From Bathymodiolus brooksi (taxonomy: Eukaryota; Mollusca; Bivalvia; Mytilida; Modiolidae): a DNA stretch of 64,000 nucleotides. The stretch covers positions 50,158,203 to 50,222,202 of the forward strand of contig OY804586.1 in assembly GCA_963680875.1 (NCBI GenBank), in the 5' to 3' direction. The translations under genes and the position numbers were made by a program. Below, in pieces: positions 1 to 11,245 of this stretch (positions are counted from its first letter, which is position 1; each line of letters begins with the position of its first letter). Under the pieces are notes generated by a model. That model made no database searches, was not told where the DNA came from, and worked only from the letters and a program-made list of their open reading frames with translations.

Positions 1-2
1 AC

Positions 3-118
3 GCTGATTGACACAAGCTGGTTACTGATTTATTTTACGATTTTGTGGGCATTTTACTTGTTTGAGTAGCTAAATGCAAAATACCGTCAAATTTGAAAAT
101 ATCGGTAACTTAATTACT
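3..118 (-). repeat. Dispersed repeat, inverted relative to 21.7 kb
   Basis: The reverse complement of this stretch aligns over about 115 bases with 21713-21828. Shared blocks include CAGTAACCAGCTTGTGTCAA and GATATTTTC. The copy at 21.7 kb runs straight into the 44-bp satellite. Here only the first part of one satellite-like unit is seen before the window begins. It is probably part of a mobile element that carries satellite units. Confidence 0.65.
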
Positions 119-268
119 TCACCCTCTAGTTTAAAGTAGGAAATAAGGTTAGTTCATTTTGTTATTAATGGCCGACACACTTCGATGGAATGTATGTGTG
201 CGTACTGGGGATCTCCAAAGGTAAATTTTCAAAACAAATGGAAAAAAAACTTAGTTACAGAATTATAA

Positions 269-422
269 GGAGATTATTGATATATAACCTGGACCAATTC
301 ACTCACAACCTTACATAAAAGTCCTTCGGACTTATTTGTTTGTGAGTGAATTGGTCCAGGTTATAGGACTTTTATGTAAGTTTGTGAGTGAATTGGTCCA
401 GGTTATACATCAATAAACTCCG
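269..422. repeat. Fold-back (inverted repeat) element
   Basis: Arms of about 55 bases at 269-324 and 366-422 are nearly perfect reverse complements. A core such as CTGGACCAATTCACTCAC on the left returns as GTGAGTGAATTGGTCCAG on the right. The loop holds a third, shorter copy of the right arm (340-365). This looks like a palindromic MITE or an inverted duplication; no coding is seen. Confidence 0.85.
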
Positions 423-645
423 GAAAAAATGCGTTTATTCCTATAATAATTGATGTATCTATTATTTATTCGGGTGTTATATCCTTGACAAAATAAAAAA
501 ATTGGCAAATAAACACCATACTATACACACTACTTATTTCCTGTTGTTTATGCATAATTAATCGTATAGACATCCGTTAACCAGACAAACGTACAACAAT
601 ATTCACTACACAATACAAATCACTTGACAATGTATTGTTTGTTTG

Positions 646-902
646 TTTGTTTGATGGTATTTAATGCCACTTTCAACAATATTTAAGCTGTATCGCGGCG
701 GTCAGTTTTATTGGAGGAGTAAACCGGAGGACCCTGAGAAAACCACCGAGCTGTCGCAAGTCACTGACAAACTTTATCACATAATGTTGTACATCTCGCG
801 CTGATCGAGATTCGAACCCACAACATCAGTGGTGATAGGTACTGCTTGCATAGGTAGTTGTAAATCCAACTACCAACTACCATACGATCACGGCCACAAA
901 TA
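646..902 (-). mobile_element. tRNA-related SINE, full-length copy
   Basis: Member of the most abundant repeat family in the window. Read on the minus strand it has a tRNA-like head (GTGATCGTATGGTAGTTGG, then a B-box-like GGTTCGAATC region). The body contains a conserved GTCAGTGACTTGCGACAG stretch and it ends near AAAGTGGCATTAAA. The head resembles a tRNA-His 5' end. This copy has a small duplication of CCAACTACC near its head. Confidence 0.8.
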
Positions 903-1104
903 TACATAATAATTCCCAAATACGTGTTTTATGGACAGGCCATTAAATACACAGGCGCTCGTGGCACGGAATTACTACCCACTATTTTAACTTTCTGTTT
1001 ATATATTTTATTTTCAATAAAATTCGCATATTATTTCATCTATTTTTCCATAATATAACCTGTTCGTGTCAATATTTATACAATCTTATGTTAAGAGTGT
1101 ATAT

Positions 1105-1294
1105 CAGGGGAGGATCCAGGGGGGGGGGGGGGGGTCGCACCAGGCGCGCGTCCCCTAAAATTGGAAAAAATGTGATTTTTTGGCGTAAAATCGTGATTTT
1201 TCACACGAAATACCCTAACATTTTCGCGCCTCCCTCCGCTCGGCGCAATTCTTTTAAGTGCGCCCTCTAACTTGAAATCCTGAATCCGTCCCTG
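1105..1294. mobile_element. MITE with GGATCCAGG-type terminal repeats
   Basis: The left end CAGGGGAGGATCCAGG and the reverse complement of the right end (CAGGGACGGATTCAGG) match at 13 of 16 bases. A long G tract follows the left end. The 190-bp interior is non-coding, so the two short ORFs over it are ignored. No clear target-site duplication is visible. Confidence 0.65.
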
Positions 1295-1539
1295 TAAATA
1301 GGGTCGGCACATGCAAGTTGCTGTTAACATAAGATGGTATGAATGTGGACACGAAAAAGTTAAATTAAAGAAAAAGAGATGAAATAATAAAGAATTGTTA
1401 TCCCATTCATTGTAGAAGGTAAAATAACCGCGACGCACGTGGTCGTTCAATCTTAGAAATCTATGTTTTGTTTCCTTAAGACAAGGTACATAATAATAAA
1501 GACTCGCTTCACTGTGTTCCAGCCATGATTATTCATAAA

Positions 1540-1960
1540 TGTATATAGTAATTTTAAAGTTCTCAACAAGGTGACCAAATACTAATCCCAAGAGACAGAA
1601 ATCAAAAGATTCTTTACCACAGCCTCCCGGACTCCAAAAATCAGAAAATGAACACCATCATCCTAGTTACTTCAACAGAAAGACGAAATTTTCTGAAGGT
1701 ATTACTTCAAAGTTTGATAAAAATGCCCTAAGGCACATTAGGGCTCTGGATGGTAAGGACTTGAATTTTCTTAGTAGTGCTGAAATAAAAACGTAGATAT
1801 CAAATTTAGTGCGCACGACACGTTTCTTGAATAACCTTCATCAGGTACGCTCCTATCGAAAGCGAAATAATTTAAAGTTTTGGGAGCAATGAATCCAAAG
1901 GGCCTAAACAGGATAGCCAGAATCGGCTAAGGTCACCTATGTAAAAATGGAGTTGAGGAT
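1540..1960. repeat. Gene-free repeat relic with CTGATGA..GAAACG motif
   Basis: No protein gene is seen. On the minus strand, 1811-1844 reads CTGATGAAGG, a short spacer and GAAACGTGTCG. A related motif occurs on the plus strand at 24611-24636, about 240 bases before a Penelope-like reverse transcriptase fragment. The stretch is therefore probably an old retroelement piece. Confidence 0.4.
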
Positions 1961-2229
1961 GAATATCATTTTATTATTTTATGCTCCAGCCTCAACAATA
2001 TCAGAAATAAAATGTTTGTCATTATTCTTAGTATTTTTTCCATCTTTTCATGTTTTGACTGATGAGAACAAGTTCCTTTATTTATTTCAATGTGAATAAA
2101 TAATAAATAAGTTTTATTTAAAGTCGAAACATGTACAACAAGTATAACACAAGCTCTAACGAGCACATAATGATTTAAAAAATATAAGGATGCAAACTAA
2201 AACATAATGAACTAATAATAAAATGGATG

Positions 2230-2575
2230 CTAACTAAAGAAGATTATGATATTGTAGAAGTTATTGCGTTGGCCGACAGGCCAATGTTCATGGACGACAA
2301 CGCTAGGCCACATAGAACCCGAATTGTACAACATTTTTCTTACAGCAAGAAACTGTTCAGACAATTCCATGGCCTGCGATGTCGCCAGACATGAACCCTA
2401 TAGAGCATGCATGGGACTTTATTGGCCGAAAAATTAACCAACGCAATCCAAAATGTTAAAATATTGACGAATTAAGAACTGCTATCTTACAGGAGTGGCA
2501 ACAGTCTCCCCAAGAACGGCTTAGGCGTCTTGTGCCAAGCATGACGAGGCGTGTTACAGTAACTTCACAATAAAC
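2230..2575 (+). pseudogene. Tc1/mariner transposase C-terminal relic
   Basis: Conceptual translation gives DDNARPH followed, after a frameshift, by PWPAMSPDMNPIEHAWD and then an arginine-rich tail (RLRRLVPSMTRR). This is the conserved second aspartate to third acidic residue region of Tc1/mariner transposases (DDE family, cut-and-paste transposition). The copy has at least one frameshift between the two motifs and an in-frame TAA after NQRNPKC. The N-terminal DNA-binding half is absent. It is a dead fragment with no role predicted. Confidence 0.85.
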
Positions 2576-4274
2576 GCGGTGGATATACTCATTATTGATT
2601 TTAATGCCTTACACATACGCACAATAAATGCATTTAAAAGTTCTTAAAATCTGAAAACTTTGCATTTTAATGCAATGTTAAAAACTTCCATCAAAGACAA
2701 ACTGGTTTTACGCCTGTTGTGAACCCCATTTTGGCCACGTCATAGTCACGTCTTTCATGATGATAAATACTTCGTAGATTGGTAATTTTAGAGCCCTTGC
2801 TGTAGTCTTTTAAGAAGTGTAAGAAAAATGGTGATATCTATTTTATTGTTTCAACAGTATTGATGTAAACAAATATATCGATAAAAATATAGGTTGGTGC
2901 TTAACTTTGGTCGGAGTGTATATATAAATCGAACATGAATGTTTTTAAAACGACTGTTTGGTATAGAAATGGTCATATTGGTATGCTATCTCAGATTAAG
3001 GTATAATTAAATTGGAAATAATAGCTGAAGGATATGATCAATTCCCCCCCTCCCCCACACCCGTAGTTTTGAAAGGGAAGGTGCTATCTTGTCCACGAGT
3101 ACATGTGCACTATGTCTACTTTACACCCTGACCTATACCTAAAAATTGACAGCCCCGTGAGTGCCAGTTGAGAATGAAACTTTACAACAAAAGAGATGAT
3201 TTTAATTTTCCCATTTGTGAATTATCCGTTTACAGGCGTTGATCCAGTCCCTAAAAAAATGATTGGCATGACTGGACAATGTGTATGTGTTCTGGTTATA
3301 CATGTATGGGCATAATATAGTTTCGCTTGCTCATTTTTTGCATTTTTTTAAATTTCGTGATCTACGGTATTTGTTTGTACATGTAATATAAAAATCTTCC
3401 CTAGGATTACAAATTATTGATCAATTTTAAAGCAGACGTCACAGTTTTCTGAAACTGGTCATGCATGCGGCGTTAAGTTTTGAATATTTTCCACCTGTAC
3501 TTTTCCTTTCTGTTTGAGACATATCCATTTCCCCCTTCCTAATACCATTTCAAACATACGAATTAGTTCTTTCTCTTTTGAGCGAAGGGATATTGGGTAA
3601 TGTGCATTGAACAAAATCACACATATATTTTCCTGGAACAAGCAAAAGCCTTTGATTGCTGTTCTTCATATTGAAGTCGTAACAAGGCCTTACGTCATGA
3701 GCAAAATATCATACTTCATTGTACGTACCTTCGATGTGAAGCATCATGCCGAACATGGTACAATTTTAATCAATTTCGGTTTAGAAAAGAGGTCCTATAT
3801 TTTCTAATTCCCATGAGCTTGAGGGAGGCTTCGCCCTCCCGGTCTACCCACAGGGAGCTCCCCTGGACCCAGACCCCTCGCCAAGAAGTGGTATAAGGTG
3901 CAAATTATCTTGATGCAAAAAAAACCACGATCTCACCCTTAGTTTTGAACAAGAAATTTTGATAAAAATTAACTTTTAAGAAAAAATGCTGATTTTTCAC
4001 GTAAAAAAATCTGATTTGAAAGATATGTTTCTAGTGGTGACTTGGACGAAAATAACTATTGAAAAGAGGAACTTTTGTGTTAAAATAGACTCCGAGTAGA
4101 GGAATGCTGGAAAATGAGATTTTGTTGTCGATTTGAAACGCCATCGGAAATTCCCGCCAATTATTTATCGGGGAATTTTTCAGAGTTATATGCCCCTGTT
4201 TTGCAAAGGGAAACTACTCATGAGAACTCAATCTTTGAACTCGCATCACCTTCTGTACGACTGACTGATTGTTT
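2576..4274. other. Gene-free stretch with small repeat relic
   Basis: No exon or RNA gene is recognised. At 3823-3840 there is an imperfect GC-rich palindrome (GGGAGGCTTCGCCCTCCC) followed by AT-rich sequence with repeated GATTTTTCACG-like motifs. These resemble the interior of the MITE at 1105-1294, so this may be another old MITE copy (about 3815-4060). Confidence 0.5.
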
Positions 4275-5570
4275 GCAATTCCCTCTTTGCGAAAATGGAG
4301 CTATCGTTCGTAATTTGAATTATCGTCCTTGGCAGTGGGTATATAGCATTTCCGGTTGTAAAAGTTGTCCTGGATGTTTTTAATAAATTGATTGAATAAA
4401 TATTAAGTGCGAAAAAAAATGAAATGAATTGACGTAGATTCCAAGGCAACACTTGAAGACTTTCTAACTTTAAAAAAAAGACTGAATTTGCACAGTTTTT
4501 ACGGAAATGTAATGAAAAAATCAGTGGTAACAAGAATGAGCTTGCGCTCCGACAAAGATGTAGAGACGTATCTTTTAAAAAGCCGGTCAGGTGACAATGA
4601 AAAAATGAGCTGCTATAGACAGTTCAATAGAGGCTTTAACTTTTATAAAGAAAATTATATACACGACATTCTCTTTTTTTAAACTTGTATGAAAAAAAAG
4701 TTATTTACTTATTTAACATATTTTTCTCTGGATTTGTAACATTTTTGTACAAATAACTCCAAATCTGTATTTTCATAATACCAATGAACATGTTACATAA
4801 TTAACTTTCTGAAATGTTTTGGATGATTGTCACCAGATTTTTCTGCAAAACGGAAATACTGCGCGATTTTCTTTGTTCACTGAAAGCGGGAATATTTTCT
4901 TTAAAAACGGTTTTCTCTACTTTCATTAAAAAGCGTATTTGATTTTTTGCATTACACTCAAGCGGTCGAAGACAAGGCAAGATAAATTTGAAATCATTTT
5001 AGAAATAATAGAATCTGTTGTTTCTTCGCCATTTGTAAAAGCAGAAGCGGATTCGGTAGAATATTGTGTACTGTGTTTGAAACGGTATGTGCGTCTTCAT
5101 TAGCAATGTGCGCTTATCAGATAGGTGAACACCTGCATCTAACATTTGTCGACCATCTCGACATGTAGTCAACAAGCAAATCCCAATATTCGGTTTCCGT
5201 CAGAGCAGATCCCATTTTTTTCTGAATGAATAATGTCCCTTCTCTGGAATATTTTGAATAGGAAATAAAGCGATCACGAACGCGGCTTTGTTCTGTTTTT
5301 AATATACCAAGAACAAGCAATCGGTCTATCGTTTAAAAAACAATGGTGTACTTGGAGATCGCACCTCTTGTCCATTGAAACTTATCTGTCATATTAAAGA
5401 TGTGTTTGTAGACATATGCACTTCTCGACCGCTACCCATGATTTCGCATACCGTCTAAGTACTGACGACAAATAGGTTATTTTGCAATAAATGCATTTAC
5501 AGTCTCATAATCTTACAGCCAAAATGCCGTTCTGAAGCTAAGCTTAACAATGTAGACAAACAAACAAAAG

Positions 5571-5653
5571 GACTGATGGGATTCGAACCATCTTCTAGAA
5601 CTATCCATTCCATCACAAGGGAGCGCCAATACGATCATGACTACTGTGCTCCC
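5571..5653 (-). repeat. tRNA-like sequence inside array unit
   Basis: On the minus strand a GATCGTATTGGCG segment is followed by GGTTCGAATCCCATC, which fits a polymerase III B box, about 45 bases later. It is probably a SINE head or tRNA pseudogene rather than a functional tRNA, because the acceptor stem is not convincing. Equivalents lie near 9055, 12540 and 15887 in units 2-4. Confidence 0.45.
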
Positions 5654-6205
5654 GCATTTAGTCAAGTAAATGTATTACTTAGTGTAGTGATGGGGTAAAA
5701 TGCGAATTAGTATACATAGCAGACGATTTGATTTCTCAACTGCAGATTTAAGAAAAATAACTACCAAACACAAAGCAAAATATGAAAAAGGCTCTGATGG
5801 TTTGCTCTCGATTAAAACGACATGTGCTAAATTATTTTATTTTTAGTGATTATGACAGCTTACGTGATGTTCAAAAAAAAAAAAAAAAAAAAAACCACGA
5901 CAGAACAGTTAATATTGATAAAGAAAAATATGAAATTAACAGCTTGCATGTATATTCGTGTTATGATTTCATGTGTAAGAAAATATTCGTTGTGCGGCTT
6001 TCGAAAAATCAATACAAATCTACTGTATACACTCAATTCTCATAATATGTAAAGAAAAACAAACTTAATATAAATATAGCCTCCATTTTTTTCACTTTAA
6101 CCGAAATTAATAACGAAACACATTATGTTGCTAAAAAAAATAAAAAACAAAAAACCAAGAACCCCCCCCCCCCCCAAAAAAAAACAAAAAGAAACAAACC
6201 AAAAC

Positions 6206-6276
6206 TGCTCCGACAGGATTCGCACTCTCAGTGTAAATCTGCAGGGGTCGCGAAGCAGCGACTATACGATCACGGC
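6206..6276 (-). repeat. tRNA-His-like sequence inside array unit
   Basis: On the minus strand the 71-bp segment starts GCCGTGATCGTATAGT, the 5' half typical of animal tRNA-His. It ends with a GCGAATCCTGTC B-box-like region and GGAGCA. The middle does not fold as a clean anticodon arm, so I call it a tRNA-derived pseudogene or SINE head. Equivalents are at 9690-9760, 13037-13107 and 16386-16456. Confidence 0.55.
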
Positions 6277-7760
6277 TATGGTACAGTGATCAAATTTGTA
6301 AGTTTTGTTGTCTTTTTTGTGGTATATAAGGTGTACCTGATGTAAATTGGTGCAACTCTATAATAAAGCAAATGATGCCTATATTTCATAAAATCATATT
6401 TAAGCATGTTTTCCATAAAAGGAAAAGTCTTTATATGTTACCAAAGGGAAAATGTATATGCATGCTAAAAAGGAAGTTTTGTGTTGCAAGTTTTTGATTT
6501 TTAACAATTGTAATTTTGTTTGTTTTCGTGTTTTTCTCATTTACACCAGCATTGAAAGCACTTGTATCTGCAAAAGTTTCTATTTTTTCTCTTAAGATCA
6601 GAGTCAAATCTTCATTTTCCCCATCCAGCTTTTGGAAGGAGCGGATGCCGGCTGTCTAACTCTACGCACTCGTCGCAACTTCGGCTGATTCCGCACCTTC
6701 ATCAAACCTCGTCCGTATTACGATAGCTCCCATTGGAACTACTCTCGGAAATCTTCAATGAAGGAGGTATTAAAATAATTTCACTTTCGAATATTCGTCC
6801 AATAATAATATATTTTCATTCGTCGCAATGTCGACTGATTCCGTACCTTCATCAAAGACCAATATTTTTCAAAGCAAACTCTATACACTCATCTGTTGTC
6901 GCCATTTTAGAACTTATTCGCGGTGCGCAATGTTTGATTGAAGTGATACGATCTTCCGGCGAAGAAATGTGACGCGTAGACGCATATCAAATACCGCATT
7001 ACAGCCGAGGTATTGAGGAAGCGAAGCGGACTCACCCGAGGTTTGCCGATTGAACTCTACGGTCATATTTCTACCCGACGTCTCTGACGTTTGGAAATGG
7101 CCAAATCCGGTAAAAACCCTAAATGTTCCTTTTTTATTACAAAATCCGCAGTGGAACCACAGAGTGAATAGTCATGAACCATGTATATAACTAAAGGTAA
7201 AATATTCAATTTCTTGAACGGAGCCTGTGGGAATTTTTATGGGAATCTGCATTGATCTCTCGAAAAAAAAGAAAACAAAACTAAATATCATGCAAAAATA
7301 GACATCTTTTTAATAGACTCCGAGCAGATAAAATATCTTGAACATTTCATGATTAAGATAATCCCCTGTAAAAGAAAATAAAACAAATGATTCCACTGCG
7401 AAAATCGGAATGAATTTTGCATACATCGTTATTAACGTCCGTAATTTTAACAGCAAAGCCGATTTTCGAGAAATGCTACATCTTTGAATATAAAACACTG
7501 AATTTGTTAATTATTACGGTCATTCAGGATATGAAATAAAAATACAGATCTCATAGAATCCACCGATATCGGGCGATATTAAAAGCTAAATGAAATAATT
7601 CCAATAAATCGGATTTTATTTGAATAAGAATACATAGTTTTTTCAATTTTTAAAACGTTTTGGGACGTTTACTGTTATGTAACCGAATCGTACATACCCT
7701 CTGTTAGGAAAAGATAACTCGATTCAAGAACGATAACTCTAGTTATCGGAAATCGGCAAA

Positions 7761-10700
7761 TTTCCTTCTTTGCGGAAAATGGAGTTATCGTTTGTAATTT
7801 GAATTATCGTCCTTGGCAGTGGGCATATAGCATTTCCGGTTGCAAAAGTTTTCCTGGATGTTTTTAATAAATTGATTGAATTAAATAATAAGTGCGAAAA
7901 AATATGAAATTAATTGACGTAGATTCCAAGGCAACACTTGATGACTTTCTAACTTTAAAAAAAAGACTGAATTTGCACAGTTTTTACGGAAATGTAATGA
8001 AAAAATCAGTGGTAACAAGAATGAGCTTGCGCTCCGACAAAGATGTAGAGACGTATCTTTTAAAAAGCCGGTCAGATGACAATGAAAAAATGAGCTGCTA
8101 TAGACAGTTCAATAGAGGCTTTAACTTTTATGAAGAAAATTATATACACGACATTCTCTTTTTTTAAACTTCTATAAAAAAAAGTTATTTACTTATTTAA
8201 CATAATTTTCACTGGATTTGTAACATTTTTGTACAAATAACTCCAAATCTGTATTTTCATATTACCAATGAACATGTTACATAAATAACTTTCTGAAATG
8301 TTTTGGATGAATGTCACCAGATTTTTCTGCAAAACGGAAATACTGCGCGATTTTCTTTGTTCACTGAAAGCGGGAATATTTTCTTTAAAAACGGTTTTCT
8401 CTACTTTCATTAAAAAGCGTATTTGATTTTTTGCATTACACTCAAGCGGTCGAAGACAAGGCAAGATAAATTTGAAATCATTTTAGAAATAATAGAATCT
8501 GTTGTTTCTTCGCCATTTGTAAAAGCAGAAGCGGATTCGGTAGAATATTTTGTACTGTGTTTGAAACGGTATGTGCGTCTTCATTAGCAATGTGCGCTTA
8601 TCAGATAGGTGAACACCTGCATCTAACATTTGTCGACCATCTCGACATGTAGTCAACAAGCAAATCCCAATATTCGGTTTCCGTCAGAGCAGATCCCATT
8701 TTTTTCTGAATGAATAATGTCCCTTCTCTGGAATATTTTGAATAGGAAATAAAGCGATCACGAACGCGGCTTTTTTCTGTTTTTAATATACCAAGAACAA
8801 GCAATCGGTCTATCGTTTAAAAAACAATGGTGTACTTGGAGATCGCACCTCTTGTCCATTGAAACTTATCTGTCATATTAAAGATGTGTTTTTAGACATA
8901 TGCACTTCTCGACCGCTACCCATGATTTCGGATACCGTCTAAGTACTGACGACAAATAGGTTATTTTGCAATAAATGCATTTACAGTCTCATAATCTTAC
9001 AGCCAAAATGCCGTTCTAAAGCTAAGCTTAACAATGTAGACAAACAAACAAAAGTACTGATGGGATTCGAACCATCTTCTAGAACTATCCATTCCATCAC
9101 AAGGGAGCACCAATACGATCATGACTACTGTGCTCCCGCATTTAGTCAAGTAAATGTATTACTTAGTGTAGTGATGGGCTAGAATGCGAATTAGTATACA
9201 TAGCAGACGATTTGATTTCTCAACTGCAGATTTAAGAAAAATAACTACCAAACACTAAGCAAAATATGAAAAAGGTTCTGATGGTTTGCTCTCGATTAAA
9301 ACGACATGTGCTAAATTATTTTATTTTTAGTGATTATGACAGCTTACGTGATGTTCAAAAAAAAAAAAAAAAAAAAAACCACGACAGAATAGTTAATATT
9401 GATAAAGAAAAATATGAAATTAACAGCTTGCATGTATATTCGTGTTATGATTTCATGTGTAAGAAAATATTCGTTGTGCGGCTTTCGAAAAATCAATACA
9501 AATCTACTGTATACACTCAATTCTTATAATATGTAAAGAAAAACAAACTTAATATAAATATAGCCTCCATTTTTTTCACTTTAACCGAAATTAATAACGA
9601 AACACATTATGTTGCTAAAAAAAATAAAAAACAAAAAACCAAGAACCCCCCCCCCCCAAAAAAAAAAACAAAAAGAAACAAACCAAAACTGCTCCGATAG
9701 GATTCGCACTCTCAGTGTAAATCTGCAGGGGTCGCGAAGCAGCGACTATACGATCACGGCTATGGTACAGTGATCAAATTTGTAAGTTTTGTTGTCTTTT
9801 TTGTGGTATATAAGGTGTACCTGATGTAAATTGGTGCAACTCTATAATAAAGCAAATGATGCCTATATTTCATAAAATCATATTTAAGCATGTTTTCCAT
9901 AAAAGGAAAAGTCTTTATATGTTACCAAAGGGAAAATGTATATGCATGCTAAAAAGGAAGTTTTGTGTTGCAAGTTTTTGATTTTTAACAATTGTAATTT
10001 TGTTTGTTTTCGTGTTTTTCTCATTTACACCAGCATTGAAAGCACTTGTATCTGCAAAAGTTTCTATTTTTTCTCTTAAGATCAGAGTCAAATCTTCATT
10101 TTCCCCATCCAGCTTTTGGAAGGAGCGGATGCCGGCTGTCTAACTCTACGCACTCGTCGCAACTTCGGCTGATTCCGCACCTTCATCAAACCTCGTCCGT
10201 ATTACGATAGCTCCCATTGGAACTACTCTCGGAAATCTTCAATGAAGGAGGTATTAAAATAATTTCACTTTCGAATATTCGTCCAATAATAATATATTTT
10301 CATTCGTCGCAATGTCGACTGATTCCGTACCTTCATCAAAGACCAATATTTTTCAAAGCAAACTCTATACACTCATCTGTTGTCGCCATTTTAGAACTTA
10401 TTCGCGGTGCGCAATGTTTGATTGAAGTGATACGATCTTCCGGCGAAGAAATGTGACGCGTAGACGCATATCAAATACCGCATTACAGCCGAGGTATTGA
10501 GGAAGCGAAGCGGACTCACCCGAGGTTTGCCGATTGAACTCTACGGTCATATTTCTACCCGACGTCTCTGACGTTTGGAAATGGCCAAATCCGGTAAAAA
10601 CCCTAAATGTTCCTTTTTTATTACAAAATCCGCAGTGGAACCACAGAATGAATAGTCATGAACCATGTATATAACTAAAGGTAAAATATTCAATTTCTTG

Positions 10701-11245
10701 AACGGAGCCTGTGGGAATTTTTATGGGAATCTGCATTGATCTCTCGAAAAAAAAGAAAACAAAACTAAATATCATGCAAAAATAGACATCTTTTTAATAG
10801 ACTCCGAGCAGATAAAATATCTTGAACATTTCATGATTAAGATAATCCCCTGTAAAAGAAAATAAAACAAATGATTCCACTGCGAAAATCGGAATGAATT
10901 TTGCATACATCGTTATTAACGTCCGTAATTTTAACAGCAAAGCCGATTTTCGAGAAATGCTACATCTTTGAATATAAAACACTGAATTTGTTAATTATTA
11001 CGGTCATTCAGGATATGAAATAAAAATACAAATCTCATAGAATCCACCGATATCGGCCGTTATTAAAAGCTAAATAAAATAATTCCAATAAATCGGATTT
11101 TATTTGAATAAGAATACATAGTTTTTTCAATTTTTAAAACGTTTTGCGACGTTTACAGTTATGTAACCGGAAGCGTACATATTCTCTGTTAGGAAAAGAT
11201 AACTCGATTCAAGAACGATAACTCTAGTTATCGGAAATCGGCAAA
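7761..11245. repeat. Tandem array, unit 2 (3485 bp)
   Basis: Near-identical to unit 1 and the same length. The 91-codon frame is intact at 7892-8167, the 67-codon minus frame at 8601-8804 and the 79-codon frame at 10217-10456. Units 1 and 2 share a 147-base segment (unit 1 about 5710-5850) that is missing from units 3 and 4. A 91-codon minus frame (8189-8464) is open only in this copy, which argues against strong coding constraint. Confidence 0.9.

Larger units (their letters stand above)
4276..7760. repeat. Tandem 3.4-kb array, unit 1 (3485 bp)
   Basis: First of four head-to-tail copies. Sequence from the left edge onward recurs exactly 3485 bases later with very high identity. Each unit contains poly-A and poly-C tracts, two tRNA-like sequences on the minus strand, an open frame of up to 91 codons near its start, a 67-codon minus frame (5117-5320 here) and a 79-codon plus frame (6733-6972). 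None matches a family I recognise. In this copy the 91-codon frame lacks its usual start. Edges are accurate to about 10 bases. Confidence 0.9.

Noticed and set aside
6206..6276. Functional tRNA-His gene repeated four times
   Set aside because: The 5' half is tRNA-His-like but the anticodon arm and 3' acceptor pairing are lost.
7892..8167. 91-codon ORF in array units as a real gene
   Set aside because: It is conserved only because the units are nearly identical, the start is lost in unit 1, no family resemblance or splice context is seen, and other frames of the same unit open and close freely. Left as an ORF note, not a CDS.
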